Translations under genes and position numbers: made by a program
Shown: positions 32,474 through 42,607 of the stretch, in pieces
How the letters are laid out: the number at the start of each line of letters is the position of its first letter
How positions within the stretch are numbered: the stretch's first letter is position 1
The notes under the pieces: model-generated
What the model was told of the DNA's origin: nothing
Seen by the model: only the letters and a program-made list of their open reading frames with translations
Database searches by the model: none
NCBI GenBank assembly: GCA_013368315.1
Contig: JAACJM010000056.1
Span: forward strand, 1 to 64,000
Length of the DNA: 64,000 bases
Direction: 5' to 3'
From: Tetrapyrgos nigripes
Lineage: Eukaryota; Basidiomycota; Agaricomycetes; Agaricales; Campanellaceae

Positions 32474-34013
32474 TCAGACGGGGCGGTTCAGAGACAAATT
32501 CGATGAATACTCTGGTGGGGCGGCAACTCCAACACGGGCATTTTCTTGCACCAGATAGTCGATCCTCCGCCTCAGCTCGTCGATCTGAATTTGCGTGTAT
32601 CCACCTTGGGAGGACACAGATCCTAGCTCTGATACGGACTGTGGCAATACTGTTCCATTCTGAACGGAGATCGGAAGGAGGGTTATTGACCCTGAAGTCG
32701 CTTGTAATTTCGACAAGGAATGAGCTGACACTTCAGAAATAGGATGAAGCGGGAAGGGCTCGATGATATGGCTGGAGGGATGGGGGTTCATGTGGGTCTT
32801 TCGGCGTCTTAACAAGAGAAGCACTCCAACGAGGATACCCAGAAGAATTAAACCACCAACCACACCACCTGCTATCGCCCCGACGTTTGGACTGCTTCGT
32901 GAGCTGGAGGAAGTTGAATTAGGTCGTGAGCTGGAGGAGGTTGAACTGGGTTCAGCAGGTGGGGTAGACAGCCCATCCGTTGGTCGGACGAACACAGGTT
33001 TTGTGGAAAGTGAAGTGAAGTCTGGAGTGTAGAGAATATAATCAAATGCGAATATCTGGTCTCCCGTGGCTTGAGTGATATTGACTACTAGGGTGTGGTT
33101 CCCAGCTTCTAAACCCTCGGCGTTGAAAAAGGGATAATGCCGCTGTTCCCAAAATCCTGGATCGGTGTTGGCAAAAATTGTTTTGGAAATGGTTTTATTA
33201 TCCAAGATGAAGTCCACGTTCAGAATTCCCAAATTCTTCCATTGAAAGACGCCCCAGACTCCTACCTGGGTACCTGCATCGTCTTATCAGTCGCTGACAT
33301 TGTCTGATGAATGGTGATAAAGAAACGCACCTGAAAATTGGAATTCAAATGAAGAGCCCGGTGTATTACACCGATGTGTGCTATTTCCGAGGGCAGGTCC
33401 CTCCATCATATTGGGCAGGGTTTCGAGAAAGGAGTCGCTGCGTGTCCAGTTACCAGAATACGAAATCTCTGCATGGTCGTTATCCACTACGATCGTTGAA
33501 TTGCTGCTGAAGGGAGTACTTTGCCCAGCGGTAATGAGAGCATAGTCTACATCGATGACTATGGCGGTCAGGTTGATAGAATGGTGACCGTCGGGAAGTG
33601 TAGGGGTTGAATACCACTGTATGTAGTATTGAGTCCGTCCCGCCGCGTCTATAGAGACGCTATATGCTTCGTTGGAATCTATCGAGGCCAAGAAGCTCGT
33701 CGGCGCATTCGCCGGTGGTGTATTGCCAGTGAATGAGATGGAAGTTCCTGAGTCAAGGCATGAGTGAGCGAGCATTCAATCGTTGAGAACATATTGAACA
33801 CTTACCTTGAAAATCGACTGACAAAGAAGTGTTGGGCAAGTCGTCTTTACCTTTAACGTAGGCTGTAGAATTGCCGAGCCAGCGAGTATCATTGACTGGT
33901 GTCCAGGTTCCACCTAGCTTCATTCCTGGATCGTCTAACAACAACCAAACTGGGTCCATATTGAAGTTTGCTGTTGATGAAGCTGGTATAGTCTGAGTGA
34001 AGGGGGTCGTCAA
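32474..34013 (-). pseudogene. Single-pass membrane glycoprotein, 5'-truncated
   Basis: Exons 34013-33806, 33747-33331 and 33273-32474 join to 1425 nt in one frame. The ectodomain has many N-glycosylation sites (NFNMDP, NDTRWLGNSTAYVKG, NLTAIVIDVDY, NKTISKTIFANTD), a beta-sandwich-like fold as in fungal galactose-binding-like proteins, and a Ser-rich stalk (SSTSSSSRPNSTSSSSR). A TM helix follows (AIAGGVVGGLILLGILVGVL), then a cytoplasmic part with DELRRRIDYLVQENARVG coiled coil and APPEYSS, a layout common in Agaricomycetes. The family normally begins with a signal peptide. Here the readable coding text starts at PTNFGNLTTPF and runs upstream into a 212 bp direct repeat at 34039, with no signal peptide found. 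I infer loss of the first exon. Function unknown. Confidence 0.65.
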
Positions 34014-34038
34014 GTTCCCAAAATTGGTGGGCTACTAT

Positions 34039-34248
34039 GTATCGAAAAATTAGTGTGCTGCATCTTCCCGATCTGAATGCTGATTTGCATTGGATTTGCA
34101 CATAGCTACCACAGCCTGGCAGATGATCCAATGGATCTCAGGCTGGACCTGAGAGCTTGAGATTGGCTTGAGACAAGGTAGTCGTACCGAATCAAGCGCG
34201 GCCTTGTACGGCTCAGCGTCGGAACTTTGGCCTCCGCGTCAATTGAGT
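34039..34248. repeat. Direct repeat, copy 1
   Basis: About 210 bp beginning GTATCGAAAAATTAG and ending near CCTCCGCGTCAATTGAGT. Copy 2 at 34809-35022 differs by scattered substitutions and small indels. It lies right at the broken 5' end of the membrane glycoprotein gene. Confidence 0.85.
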
Positions 34249-34808
34249 CTTAGAGTCTGTTCGGCAGTACTTATGAGGACAGCCGTCAGGACGTCCTCTG
34301 ACAGATTTCCCGGGCGTGACATTTGTCTGATCATGAGAGCTGTAGGCTACTGCTGGTGTCGACGATGGACAAAAACGAGTATGGATACGGCTACGAGGAG
34401 CTGCTGGCCTTCTGACAGGAAATCATAAGTAGCTGCTGCAGCATTCGTTTTTCGCACCATCAGCCTGGCTGTGGTGCTCTATGCATCACCCTACTACTGG
34501 AAGCAACCATACCATACGCCTTTTGGCTCTGACTTGGACAAACCTCCTCTTAGCGGTCGGGTTCTGGTCAGTATAGGACTTGATGAGAGCCAATATTTCA
34601 TTGTCATTCCACCTGTTGGGAGGCTTTTTGGGAGCTCGGGCTTGGAGTAGTACAGTTTGCACCAAGAGGGAACCTATCCAAAAACTTGAATTGCTTCAAA
34701 TCCTGCTCGAACCCATTGATAAACTCCTCATTCGTCTCATTCACAACCCTAAGCCCAGTCCACCTACCATCTATCATACGCTGGTTCAACGACACTAATT
34801 TTTCGATA

Positions 34809-35022
34809 GTATCGAAAAATTAGCGCGCTTTTGTGTTGCATCTTCCCGGTCTGAATGCTGATTTGCATTGGATTTGCACATAGCTACCACAGGCAGATGA
34901 TCCAACGGAGCTCAGGCTGGACTTGAGAGCTTGAGATTGGCTTGAGACAAGGTAGTCGTACCGAACCAAGCGCGGCCCTGTACGGCTCATGAGCGGAACT
35001 TTGGCCTCCGCGTCAACTGAGT
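34809..35022. repeat. Direct repeat, copy 2
   Basis: Begins GTATCGAAAAATTAG and contains GATTTGCATTGGATTTGCAC, like copy 1. The 560 bases between the copies hold no recognisable gene. The pair could be a segmental duplication or the ends of a short element; no TG...CA ends are obvious. Confidence 0.85.
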
Positions 35023-35299
35023 TGGTCAATCCGAGCACCTCGCGATCGGAGCACTCACCCGCAGCTTTCCTCCGGTTCACCCGATCTCCCTCGAGCTCTT
35101 CGATGCGGAAAATGCAGATAAAACAGTTTATTTCTACGGAACGAATATATACAAGTAGTGTAGCATGCAATGATAACCTGTGTCCTATCCGTAACCCATC
35201 TGCTTAACCCGAACCCATTCTCTGTAAAATGTTATTAGTGCAGAAGTAAATGAGGGAATCGAGAACCTAAGGAAGAGGGGGGAGTAGACAAGGAATAAG

Positions 35300-35690
35300 T
35301 CAAGCAGCGATAGCGCATAAAGTAAACGCGAGTATTAGAACTGTTGAAGTTGATGCAGCATTGAGGGACTGGACATAGATTTCACTTGACAACTTGGACA
35401 TTGAAGAGACCTTTAGTATTTGCGCTGTTGATGTCCCGACTCAATGTCTTGCAGCCTTCAAGGTAGTATGTCTTGGAGCGCATGAGGTTGACAGTTCTGC
35501 AACCCTATGTTTAACGGGCAGGAGCACATAAGTTGAAGCCTACAAGTTGCCTTGAAGCCTATGGCGTGATAGTTCATAACCTACGAGGTGACGGCGATCC
35601 AGCCTGGGCGTTCTGAGGACGATGTGTTGACGCTCGGGATGGTCGATTGGAGTCTTGATGATTGTAGACGCCAAATCAGAAGTTTTGCAC
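35300..35690 (-). pseudogene. 3' remnant of a secreted, possibly GPI-anchored protein
   Basis: On the minus strand coding-like text runs RPGWIAVTS, then CRTVNLMRSKTYYLEGCKTL and INSANTKGLFNVQVV. After a frame break it ends LNAASTSTVLILAFTLCAIA before a TGA at 35300-35302. A small-residue region followed by a hydrophobic stretch right at the stop is the pattern of a GPI-attachment signal. Frames are broken at least twice and no start is visible. I do not recognise the family. Confidence 0.35.
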
Positions 35691-35699
35691 ATGAGTTAA

Positions 35700-36306
35700 G
35701 CCTGGTTTACAGGCTCAGAAATGAGCAGAGCTGCAACACGTAGCGCAAATAAATGGACGAGATGGTCAAGGGAGAGCCAGAGAGAGGAGGGAGATAGGAC
35801 GGGAGGGTATCGCAGTTGACCCGTGAGGTTGTCGTCCTTGTGACACCGAGCATCCTTCTTGTTCCACTGGGCTTTCTTACATCTTCTCGTACACGGTACA
35901 CTCGAAATGCAGTATCGAACCCGATGCTCTTCGCTGTTTCCGTTGAGAGGTGGTCGGTAAGTGTGACTAGATCGATGTAGCCGGAGCGGATCCAATTAAC
36001 TGACAGAAAACTGTCTTCCGTCCATTAGTGGCATGAATCACCTTGTCATCTTGGATTGCCAATGTACGGAGTGCTACTTCCTTGTCGATCCCTTGAGTGT
36101 GATAAACATGCCCTGAAAAACCTCCGAGCTCTTCTTGAAATGATATTTGGGCACTTTGAAGAGTTAACAAATATAGACGCTCGGCACTGTAATTCAAGCA
36201 AGACGTTGTTCGAATACGCACCAGGAAGTCCACTTTTTTTCCAGAAGTACTAGTTGTTGTCCGAAGAAGATGCAGCTTTAGAGGTTGCCACTGCAGGGAA
36301 GGTCAT
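35700..36306 (-). pseudogene. BTB-like paralogue 2, dead
   Basis: The start-like MTFPAVATSKAASSSDNN at 36306 corresponds to the N-terminus of BTB paralogue 1 but stops at TAG before YFWKKSG. Further down are pieces matching the family in shifting frames: SSEVFQ-like text, RTLAIQDDKVIHATNGR, FDTAFRVYRVREDVRK (about 35900-35950). No intact frame or splice set joins them. It lies between paralogues 1 and 3. Confidence 0.6.
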
Positions 36307-36714
36307 CGAGTGCTGGAGTTTACTTGATGATCGGGGACCGGGAAGAGGAAGAACTAGAAGGACAGGAAAGCTGGGAGGCGTACATATGCATTTCGTTTTG
36401 GTCCCAAAAGGGTAGAGTTGAGTCGGAGTCAAGTACAAACACAATTAGACTCGTCCCTAGTCGCTGCACTGTCCGCAGAACGTCGTTTGATGAAGAGTCG
36501 GACACGGCTCTTTGATCGACTTTTCCTTTGATCGACTGTCATCGAAGTCAACTCCGGGCCGGACAACCCGGCTGGGTACGAGTCTAAAACACAATGCAGA
36601 AAGATATCCCTTGGGAACGCGACGCATATAAACAAAATTCGGCAAAGGCCCTTTGCAACCTCAGCTGGACCCGCACGCCATAGATTCATTGTGAAATCAA
36701 ATATAAATCATGAT
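36307..36714. other. Gene-free stretch
   Basis: Nothing supported; short opposing open frames without motifs. Confidence 0.4.
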
Positions 36715-37034
36715 GAGGAAGCGAGAACATGCTCTCAAAGACCGCTGAACTCTTCGCGAAATGGTTATTTTGAATACCGTGTTATGGAAGAGAATACACA
36801 GCTTGACATTAAGGATTCGCGTTCAAAGTGTTAGACGTCAAGGTACTCACCAGAAAGACTACCGTTTCCCAGTAGTAGCTCACGTTCGTTTTCGGGAAAC
36901 TCGTTTTGGTCGCTGCCATCCTGATTTGAATGTTCAGACTCCAGAGCGTCACTAACAATGGATAGAGGTACTTAGGTCTGAGCTCAATGCGGAAAGGAAA
37001 GCATGCGAGAAAGAGAAGAGGAAACACTTATGTC
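36715..37034 (-). pseudogene. Duplicated 5' piece of BTB paralogue 1
   Basis: Near-identical to 31683-32020: promoter, first exon (MAATKTSFPKTNVSYYWETV) and the start of exon 2. Relative to the source it has lost about 8 bases within exon 2 and 11 bases spanning the 3' splice site (CTTCAACCTGT), so it cannot be spliced like the original. At its right edge it is joined to the end of the catalase gene; the 11 bases after the join (CAACGATAGCA, 37035-37045) are the reverse complement of the bases that follow at the source (TGCTATCGTTG, 32021-32031). Confidence 0.8.
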
Positions 37035-39184
37035 CAACGATAGCAAGGCATGAGTCCCCCCAATCACAGCAACAGGCTTCCCAAAATCAAACGCCGACCT
37101 AACAATCCGAATAGGACGCTCTGGAGGGTAGAGCGTCGCAGAACTCCCATCATAATTGAACAAATTCCCAGTCCCATCCGTGACGATGATACCATCAAAT
37201 GTAGAAGAATGCGGAGCGATATAACTCGCATCGACACCGTCCTGGACAGTTTCGGCTATGACGGTGCTTTGAACGCCGGATCCAGAAAGAGATTGAGCAA
37301 TGGAGTGTGCTTGGGCTAAAGAACCTGACGAGTTGGTAGTGGCGAGGATACCAATGTGAAGTCCAGCGATAGTTGGGAGGGTAACGTTGAAGACAGAGAG
37401 CTCGATAGTGGTATTGTCGTGATAGTAGGTAGGGTCAGGAGAAGGAGCAGGAATGTTAATAGCTCTGGCTACTCGGACGGCGAAATCATTGTCGATTTTG
37501 TTGATCTGGGCAATAAAGTTGGCACGAACAGTAGCAGACTGAACGTGAGAGAGCTCGAAACGAAGAGCGTTGACAATCATTTGGTGCTCAGCAGGGAGGA
37601 TAGAGTTGTAGAAAAGACGAGGCTGAGTCCAGTAGTCCAAGAAGGTGGGAGAGATTTCGCGGACATAATGGGCATCGACAACTTTTCTGGCCGGTGTGGT
37701 GAAGAATCCGTTGCCAACAGTGCGATTTGCTGGGTGAGGTGCACCACCGTTAAGAGTGTTGACAGTATACGGAGCGAGATTTTGTATGGAGCATCTGCTG
37801 TCCGGCACCATCACGGTTGTTGTTGTGGACGCCACTACGAGCTCGGTTGATGGGAATCTGGTCGAAATTGGGAGAGCCCATGTTCCTGTTGAGCTGGGTA
37901 TCGAGATAGGAGAAGAGACGACCTTGGAGGAGAGGATCCTCAGTGAAGTCAATTCCACGGACGAGATTTGCGGGACAGAACTGTATCGAAACCAAATCAA
38001 ATTTAAACTAAACTCAAAGGACGAGAGAGAAAGACTGACCATGACCTGCTCTGTCTCAGCAAAATAATTCATGGGATTCCTATTCAATACCAGCTTTCCG
38101 ACAGGGATCACTGGCACCAAGGTCTCTGGGAGCAGCTTGGTAGGATCCAACATGTCGAACCCGTAGGCAAGAACATCCTCCTCGTCCACAATCTGTACTC
38201 CCACTTCCCACTCCGGGTAATGTTCATTGACAATAGCATTGAACAAATCCTTCCTATGAAAATCCGCATCCTGGCCAGCCAGGGCCTGGGCTTCGGGCCA
38301 AAGCAAACCGGCTCTGCCTTGCTTGGTCTTGAAATGCCATTTGATGAGCTTGGATTCGCCGTTTGCATTGACGAAACGGAAGGTATGGACACCGAACCCA
38401 TCAATGTAGCGGTAGGAACGAGGAATACCGTGACCAGACATGGCCCACAACAAACTGTGCAGAGAAGAGGGAGTCTGAGAGAAGAAGTCGTAGGCAGTAT
38501 CATGTGCTGTGGCAGCTGTAGGGATCTCATTATCAGCGCGAGGTTTCACGGCATGGATGAGGTCAGGAAATTGGATAGCATCCTGAATAAAGAAAACAGG
38601 GATATTGTTGCCAACGATGTCTGACGAGAAGGTTAGTCAGAAGTTCCGAACGAAGTGCTCGCTCTAACTCACCATAATTACCCGCGTCGGTATAGAATCG
38701 GAGCGCAAAACCGTGGACATCTCGAGCCATGTCAGCGCTTCCACGGGAACCGGCTACAGTAGAGAAGCGCAAGAAGACGGGGGTCTGCTTTCCAGCTTGG
38801 TTCAAAACCGAAGCAGCGGTGAGATTGGTCCAAGATTGGTCAGAAAAAGAGACGGAACAATGTAATGAACAATCACACACCGGCGCGTTCTGGAATACGT
38901 TCGTGATCAAATCGAGTGATTTTTGTACGCAGAACGAAGTCCTCCAACAGAGTTGATCCTCGCTGACCCACTTTGAGGGAGTGAGTATCGTCGACAGCTG
39001 TACCCGAGTCGGTAGTCGTGAAGGTATCTGTGTCATTGACCACGAATTGCTCTAGAAAGCCATCGTCGCCAGGAAGTCCAGTAGTACCTTTCTCGAGGTG
39101 CCCGTCATAGCTGTCCATGAAAGGACACACCGCACCAACGAGGACTGCGACGTCAACGAAGACGAGAAGAATACTGAATCGCAT
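36984..39184 (-). pseudogene. Secreted large-subunit catalase, inactivated
   Basis: Was a heme catalase (2 H2O2 to O2 and water) of the long fungal type. The start [20 protein letters not shown] at 39184 is a signal peptide. Recognisable blocks: [95 protein letters not shown] (heme-ligand Tyr region nearby); [19 protein letters not shown]; and the C-terminal flavodoxin-like domain (LHIGILATTNSSGSL). Lesions: after DHERIPER the family's VVHARGAG block with the catalytic His is missing and the frame stops (about 38875). An extra base near 37787 splits GQQM from SIQNLAPY. The last residues are replaced by the BTB-derived piece after GKPVAVIGGTHA. Introns at about 38623-38674 and 37990-38040 are normal. 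Confidence 0.85.
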
Positions 39185-39602
39185 GTCGATCACACTAAAG
39201 AGGATGTGTTGTGCGTCCTTGACTAGCCAAAGAAGGGAATTTAAGGAGGTGTCCATTTGCTGTTCCGACTAATTTTTGAAATGTCGTTGCCAAGTCGTTG
39301 CGGAGCTGTTCTGGGACGTGTGAGGCCTAGTGTTTCGACTAAAGCTGGTTCCAATCCCGACAAATTTAAAATATGGAAGACATCAAGCTTCCGCGGGATG
39401 ATGAGACGATAATCTGGGATGACGATAATGAAACCTTTCTTGGAGGTTTCCCTATCCTAAGTCAGCAAGAGGAGGAAGGGTACGAGCGCCGTTTCTCCAG
39501 GCAACTCCATAGATAAAGAACAAACAGGACGAGTGTCTTTCCGCTGGAAGACAATTCGGTGGGGTAACGTCGAGCTGTGTCTCTCAATTCATTCGGCCCA
39601 AA
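39185..39602. other. Intergenic region
   Basis: Former catalase promoter region; no gene seen. Confidence 0.4.
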
Positions 39603-40036
39603 TGTCACGAATCACGATCTCCTCTCTAGCTTCCTAGTTCTCTTACTAGTTTCGTCGTTCGTGCCTTCAAACTCTCCTTACTTCTAGTACATGTTTTATT
39701 TGATTTGATTTCTGGATCTAGCTAGATTTCTAGTACTCAAGCCTGGATGTATCTAGTTATTCCTTACTCTTATAATTATTTCCTTCGCAATCACTTCTTC
39801 TTTCAGTCTTATCTCCTTAAGGGTCACGGTGTCCCGAACCCTGACAGTTTGATTCGACTTCAACTCTTTTCACTCTCGGCTCACACTCGCTCTTTACTCC
39901 TTTATCGCCTCACTATCGTTCCCATGATTACTCCCTTTCACGGCCCCCAACTCGATCCCACCCAGGGCTTCACGTTCGATCCTTCCACAGGAACACTGTG
40001 CAACGAATGGACAGTATCTCATTCACGGTGTACTTA
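39603..40036 (+). mobile_element. LTR and leader of a truncated retroelement
   Basis: 39603-39846 is bounded by TGTCACGAATCACG and CCGAACCCTGACA (TG...CA, similar in style to the chromovirus LTR). It is followed by a leader and an ORF start MITPFHGPQLDPTQGFTFDP (about 39924) that ends at a TAG at 40035. No polymerase follows, so this is a 5' fragment or a decayed copy. Flanking pentamers CCAAA and GTTTG do not match. Confidence 0.45.
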
Positions 40037-40215
40037 GGACTATGTTTCAAAATGATGGTTGATATAATGAACTTGTTGCAATTGCGTCTATACTTGGGGT
40101 ATAATCTGCATTAAAAGGAAGGATCATATTGAGTGGTTTCACAAAGAATCTATGGCCTGCGGGTTCAGCTGAGCAGTCCCCAAAACGCCCTTTGACGTCA
40201 ATGTCGCTGTCAGGG

Positions 40216-41693
40216 CTACACCGTCCGTTGTGACGAGGAAGACGGCCCGAGCTCGGACCGCTTTCCATTTTGCAGGTGATCCTCTTGATAGCCTGCTCCT
40301 TTCCTGCTAACATCGAGTAGCTCAACTGCAAATCCAATATCAACTGATAACTGAACCTTGCTCTCGTCAGGACTACCAACAGCAGGCGCTCTCCCGCACG
40401 CGCAAGGATTGGAGACAAGTTTTCTCGCATCTTCTCGCGCACGAAACACCCGCAGAGCAGCGTCAAAACCAATGCTTTTCAAGATCTCCATGGACGGTAC
40501 GTCTGTCTGCATGATCAGCTCGATGTATCCAGACCTAACCCACTGGGTGACAGAACACTGTCTGCCCAATAAGATTTTCTCTGCTGAAGTCATTCTCTGG
40601 CTGCCGGTGAGCTTGTCAATAGCTAATTTCCGGAGATCTATAAAACGCCAGAGCGTGGCTAGCTTCAGAATCGACTTCCAATCGTCGTCTGTTCTAGATT
40701 CTTCTCGCCATGGGATGGTCCTGTAAAAGCGAACCGAGCATTATAACGAGGCGCAAGAAAGCTATGAGGTACTCACGATGGATATAGAAACTCCATGAAA
40801 CGCTCAAAATCGACGGCTTGTACACCGTCAAGTTTGATCGGGTTCTCTCTGCTGCTGCCTTTGGCTGGTGTATTTCCTTGAGAAGCTAAGAATATGTCAC
40901 AGAAAATCTCCGAGCTTTTCTCGAAATGATATCTGGGTACTTTGAAGTACAAGCCCTCTACCTGTCATTAAAGGGGAAGATATCTATAGTGATCCTTTCT
41001 GCATGGATGTTGGGTACTCACTTGGAAGACGACAAATTCCCAATAATGTCTCTTTGCCGAACCGAACAATTTCGATAGTTCTCTGGGAGAGGATGAGGTG
41101 GAATTTGAGGATGTGGTGAAGAATGGGCCTGAGGCTGGAGCCCAAGTTGAACCTCCAAAGGTTGAGCTTTTGGCTGCTCCAACAGATGATGAGCCTAAGC
41201 CGAAGGCGAACCCTTGTGGAGATATGCAAGTTGCAGACCCAAAGGTTGAGAGTGGAGTACCGGTAGGGGTTGCAGATGCGTTGGTTGAGGATGCTCCGAA
41301 CAGCCCTCCAGATTGAACCGGACCGTTGGAGGTTGCAGACCCAAAGGCTGAGAGTGGAGTACCGGTAGGGGTTGCAGATGCGTTGGTTGAGGATGCTCCG
41401 AACAGCCCTCCAGATTGAACCGGACCATTGGAGGTTGCAGGTGGATTGGATGAGGATGCTCCAAACAACCCTCTAGATGAAGCCGGAGCAGTAGAGGACG
41501 CAGTGGCATTGAATGAGGATGTTCCAGACAACCCTCCGGAGGATGCGGTACTAGTAGAGGCTGCAGGTGCCCCAGACCCAGAAGCAGAGGGTGCAGTACT
41601 CGGTGGGTTGGCTGTGGGCAGTGCACCAGAGACTGAGGCCGTTGCAGGTGCAGGCCCTCCAGAAACTGAGGATTTGGAGGCTGGCATGGGCAT
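40216..41693 (-). CDS. BTB-like protein with N-terminal GLFG/FG repeats, paralogue 3
   Basis: Three exons (41693-41022, 40961-40777, 40720-40216) join to 1362 nt, 453 aa, with the same splice phases as BTB paralogue 1. Residues 1-200 are a Ser/Ala/Thr/Pro-rich disordered head. It has repeated FG motifs: SRGLFGASSSN, SGGLFGASSTN (twice), TPLSAFGSAT, TPLSTFGSAT, GFAFGLGSS, SSTFGGSTW, KLFGSAKRH. Such GLFG/FG repeats are known from nucleoporins (Nup98 type), where they bind transport receptors. The BTB-like core follows: VEGLYFKVPRYHFEKSSEIF, NPIKLDGVQAVDFERFMEF, then WKSILKLATLWRFIDLRKLA and IGFDAALRVFRAREDA. The fusion is in one exon, so it is not a splicing guess. A role at the nuclear pore is speculation. 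The FG head contains a 102-bp tandem duplication. Confidence 0.75.
41230..41433. repeat. Two tandem 102-bp units in the FG-repeat region
   Basis: Units start at 41230 and 41332 (GTTGCAGACCCAAAGG) and differ by very few bases. Each encodes 34 residues including SGGLFGASS and an AFG or TFG motif. The unit length is a multiple of three and keeps the frame. Confidence 0.9.
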
Positions 41694-42159
41694 TGAATCT
41701 GAAGGTCTTGGACACTGACTCAGTGACTGCAGTTGGAAACGAAAGAAGAGACTCCGGTAATTGCCGTTGCCCTTTGTTGCCCGTCACGACGCGTCAACGG
41801 CTGTCAACGCGTCACCAAAGACACTTTTTCAAAAGTACTAGTCTAGCTCTGCTGGAAACGCCTTACATTTGGTCGTGCTCTCCGAGGGACAACAAGCTAT
41901 AATGACAACCTCTCTTTCAAGTCGTCAACTAAGCACAAATCAAAAATTGCCTAAAATGGATCACGCGTCGCTGGCCCTTGTATTCTAATTTGTGTCCCCA
42001 GCATCCTTTTTGGGATGGCCATCGGCCTATTGTTCTCCAAATTGGAGAATTTTTGTTGACCGAAGTATATAATGGGACGTGTCCTTCCACCTTCAAGACC
42101 ACGACGTTACACCGTCAGCTAACCAAAAGCCGTGTACCCTCCTGGTTCTCAACGCGACG
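41694..42159. other. Divergent promoter region
   Basis: Between BTB paralogue 3 (minus) and a small gene (plus). TATATAATGG at about 42066 is a TATA-like string roughly 94 bases before the small gene's ATG. Confidence 0.4.
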
Positions 42160-42607
42160 ATGCCTTCCTCAAGTTCAAAGCCTGTTAGTCTCCTTTTAAC
42201 CTCTATCGTTGCTTGACCACTGATCGCCTCTCTGTCCTTTTAGATTTCCGAGACTCTTCCCAACACCAGCATGATGCCGTTGTCTAGAGCAGATCAATCC
42301 ACTCTCGTGCCCGCGCCTTTAACTGTGGACCTTACAGTCACTACCATAGTCACACCCCGTATTTGCGAAGAATCTCATACCTTGACTGCCTACGGAAGTC
42401 TAGATGCTGTGGATCCTCGTGTTCCTCAGAAATTCGTTCGTCCTTTGAATGCTAGAAGGAGTAGTAAGAACTATGTGCGTGTCCTCATCATGATCTGCCC
42501 TCTCCTAGGCATTGCGATAACTAACATGCGTTTACCTCCAGGGCCCACCGAAGAAGAAAACGCGCTTCATTGCGACGTATCCGTACATGATACCTGCAGA
42601 TGTTTGA
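42160..42607 (+). CDS. Small basic protein, unknown
   Basis: Model with three exons (42160-42183, 42244-42474, 42542-42607), 321 nt, 106 aa. Both introns have GT...AG ends and 60-67 bases. The start is MPSSSSKPISETLPNTS; the middle is Thr/Val/Pro-rich; the end RRSSKNYGPPKKKTRFIATY contains a basic cluster that could be a nuclear localisation signal. No known domain. If the second intron were spliced one base differently the tail would become acidic and longer (to 42642), so the C-terminus is uncertain. It could also be an untranslated transcript. Confidence 0.45.
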
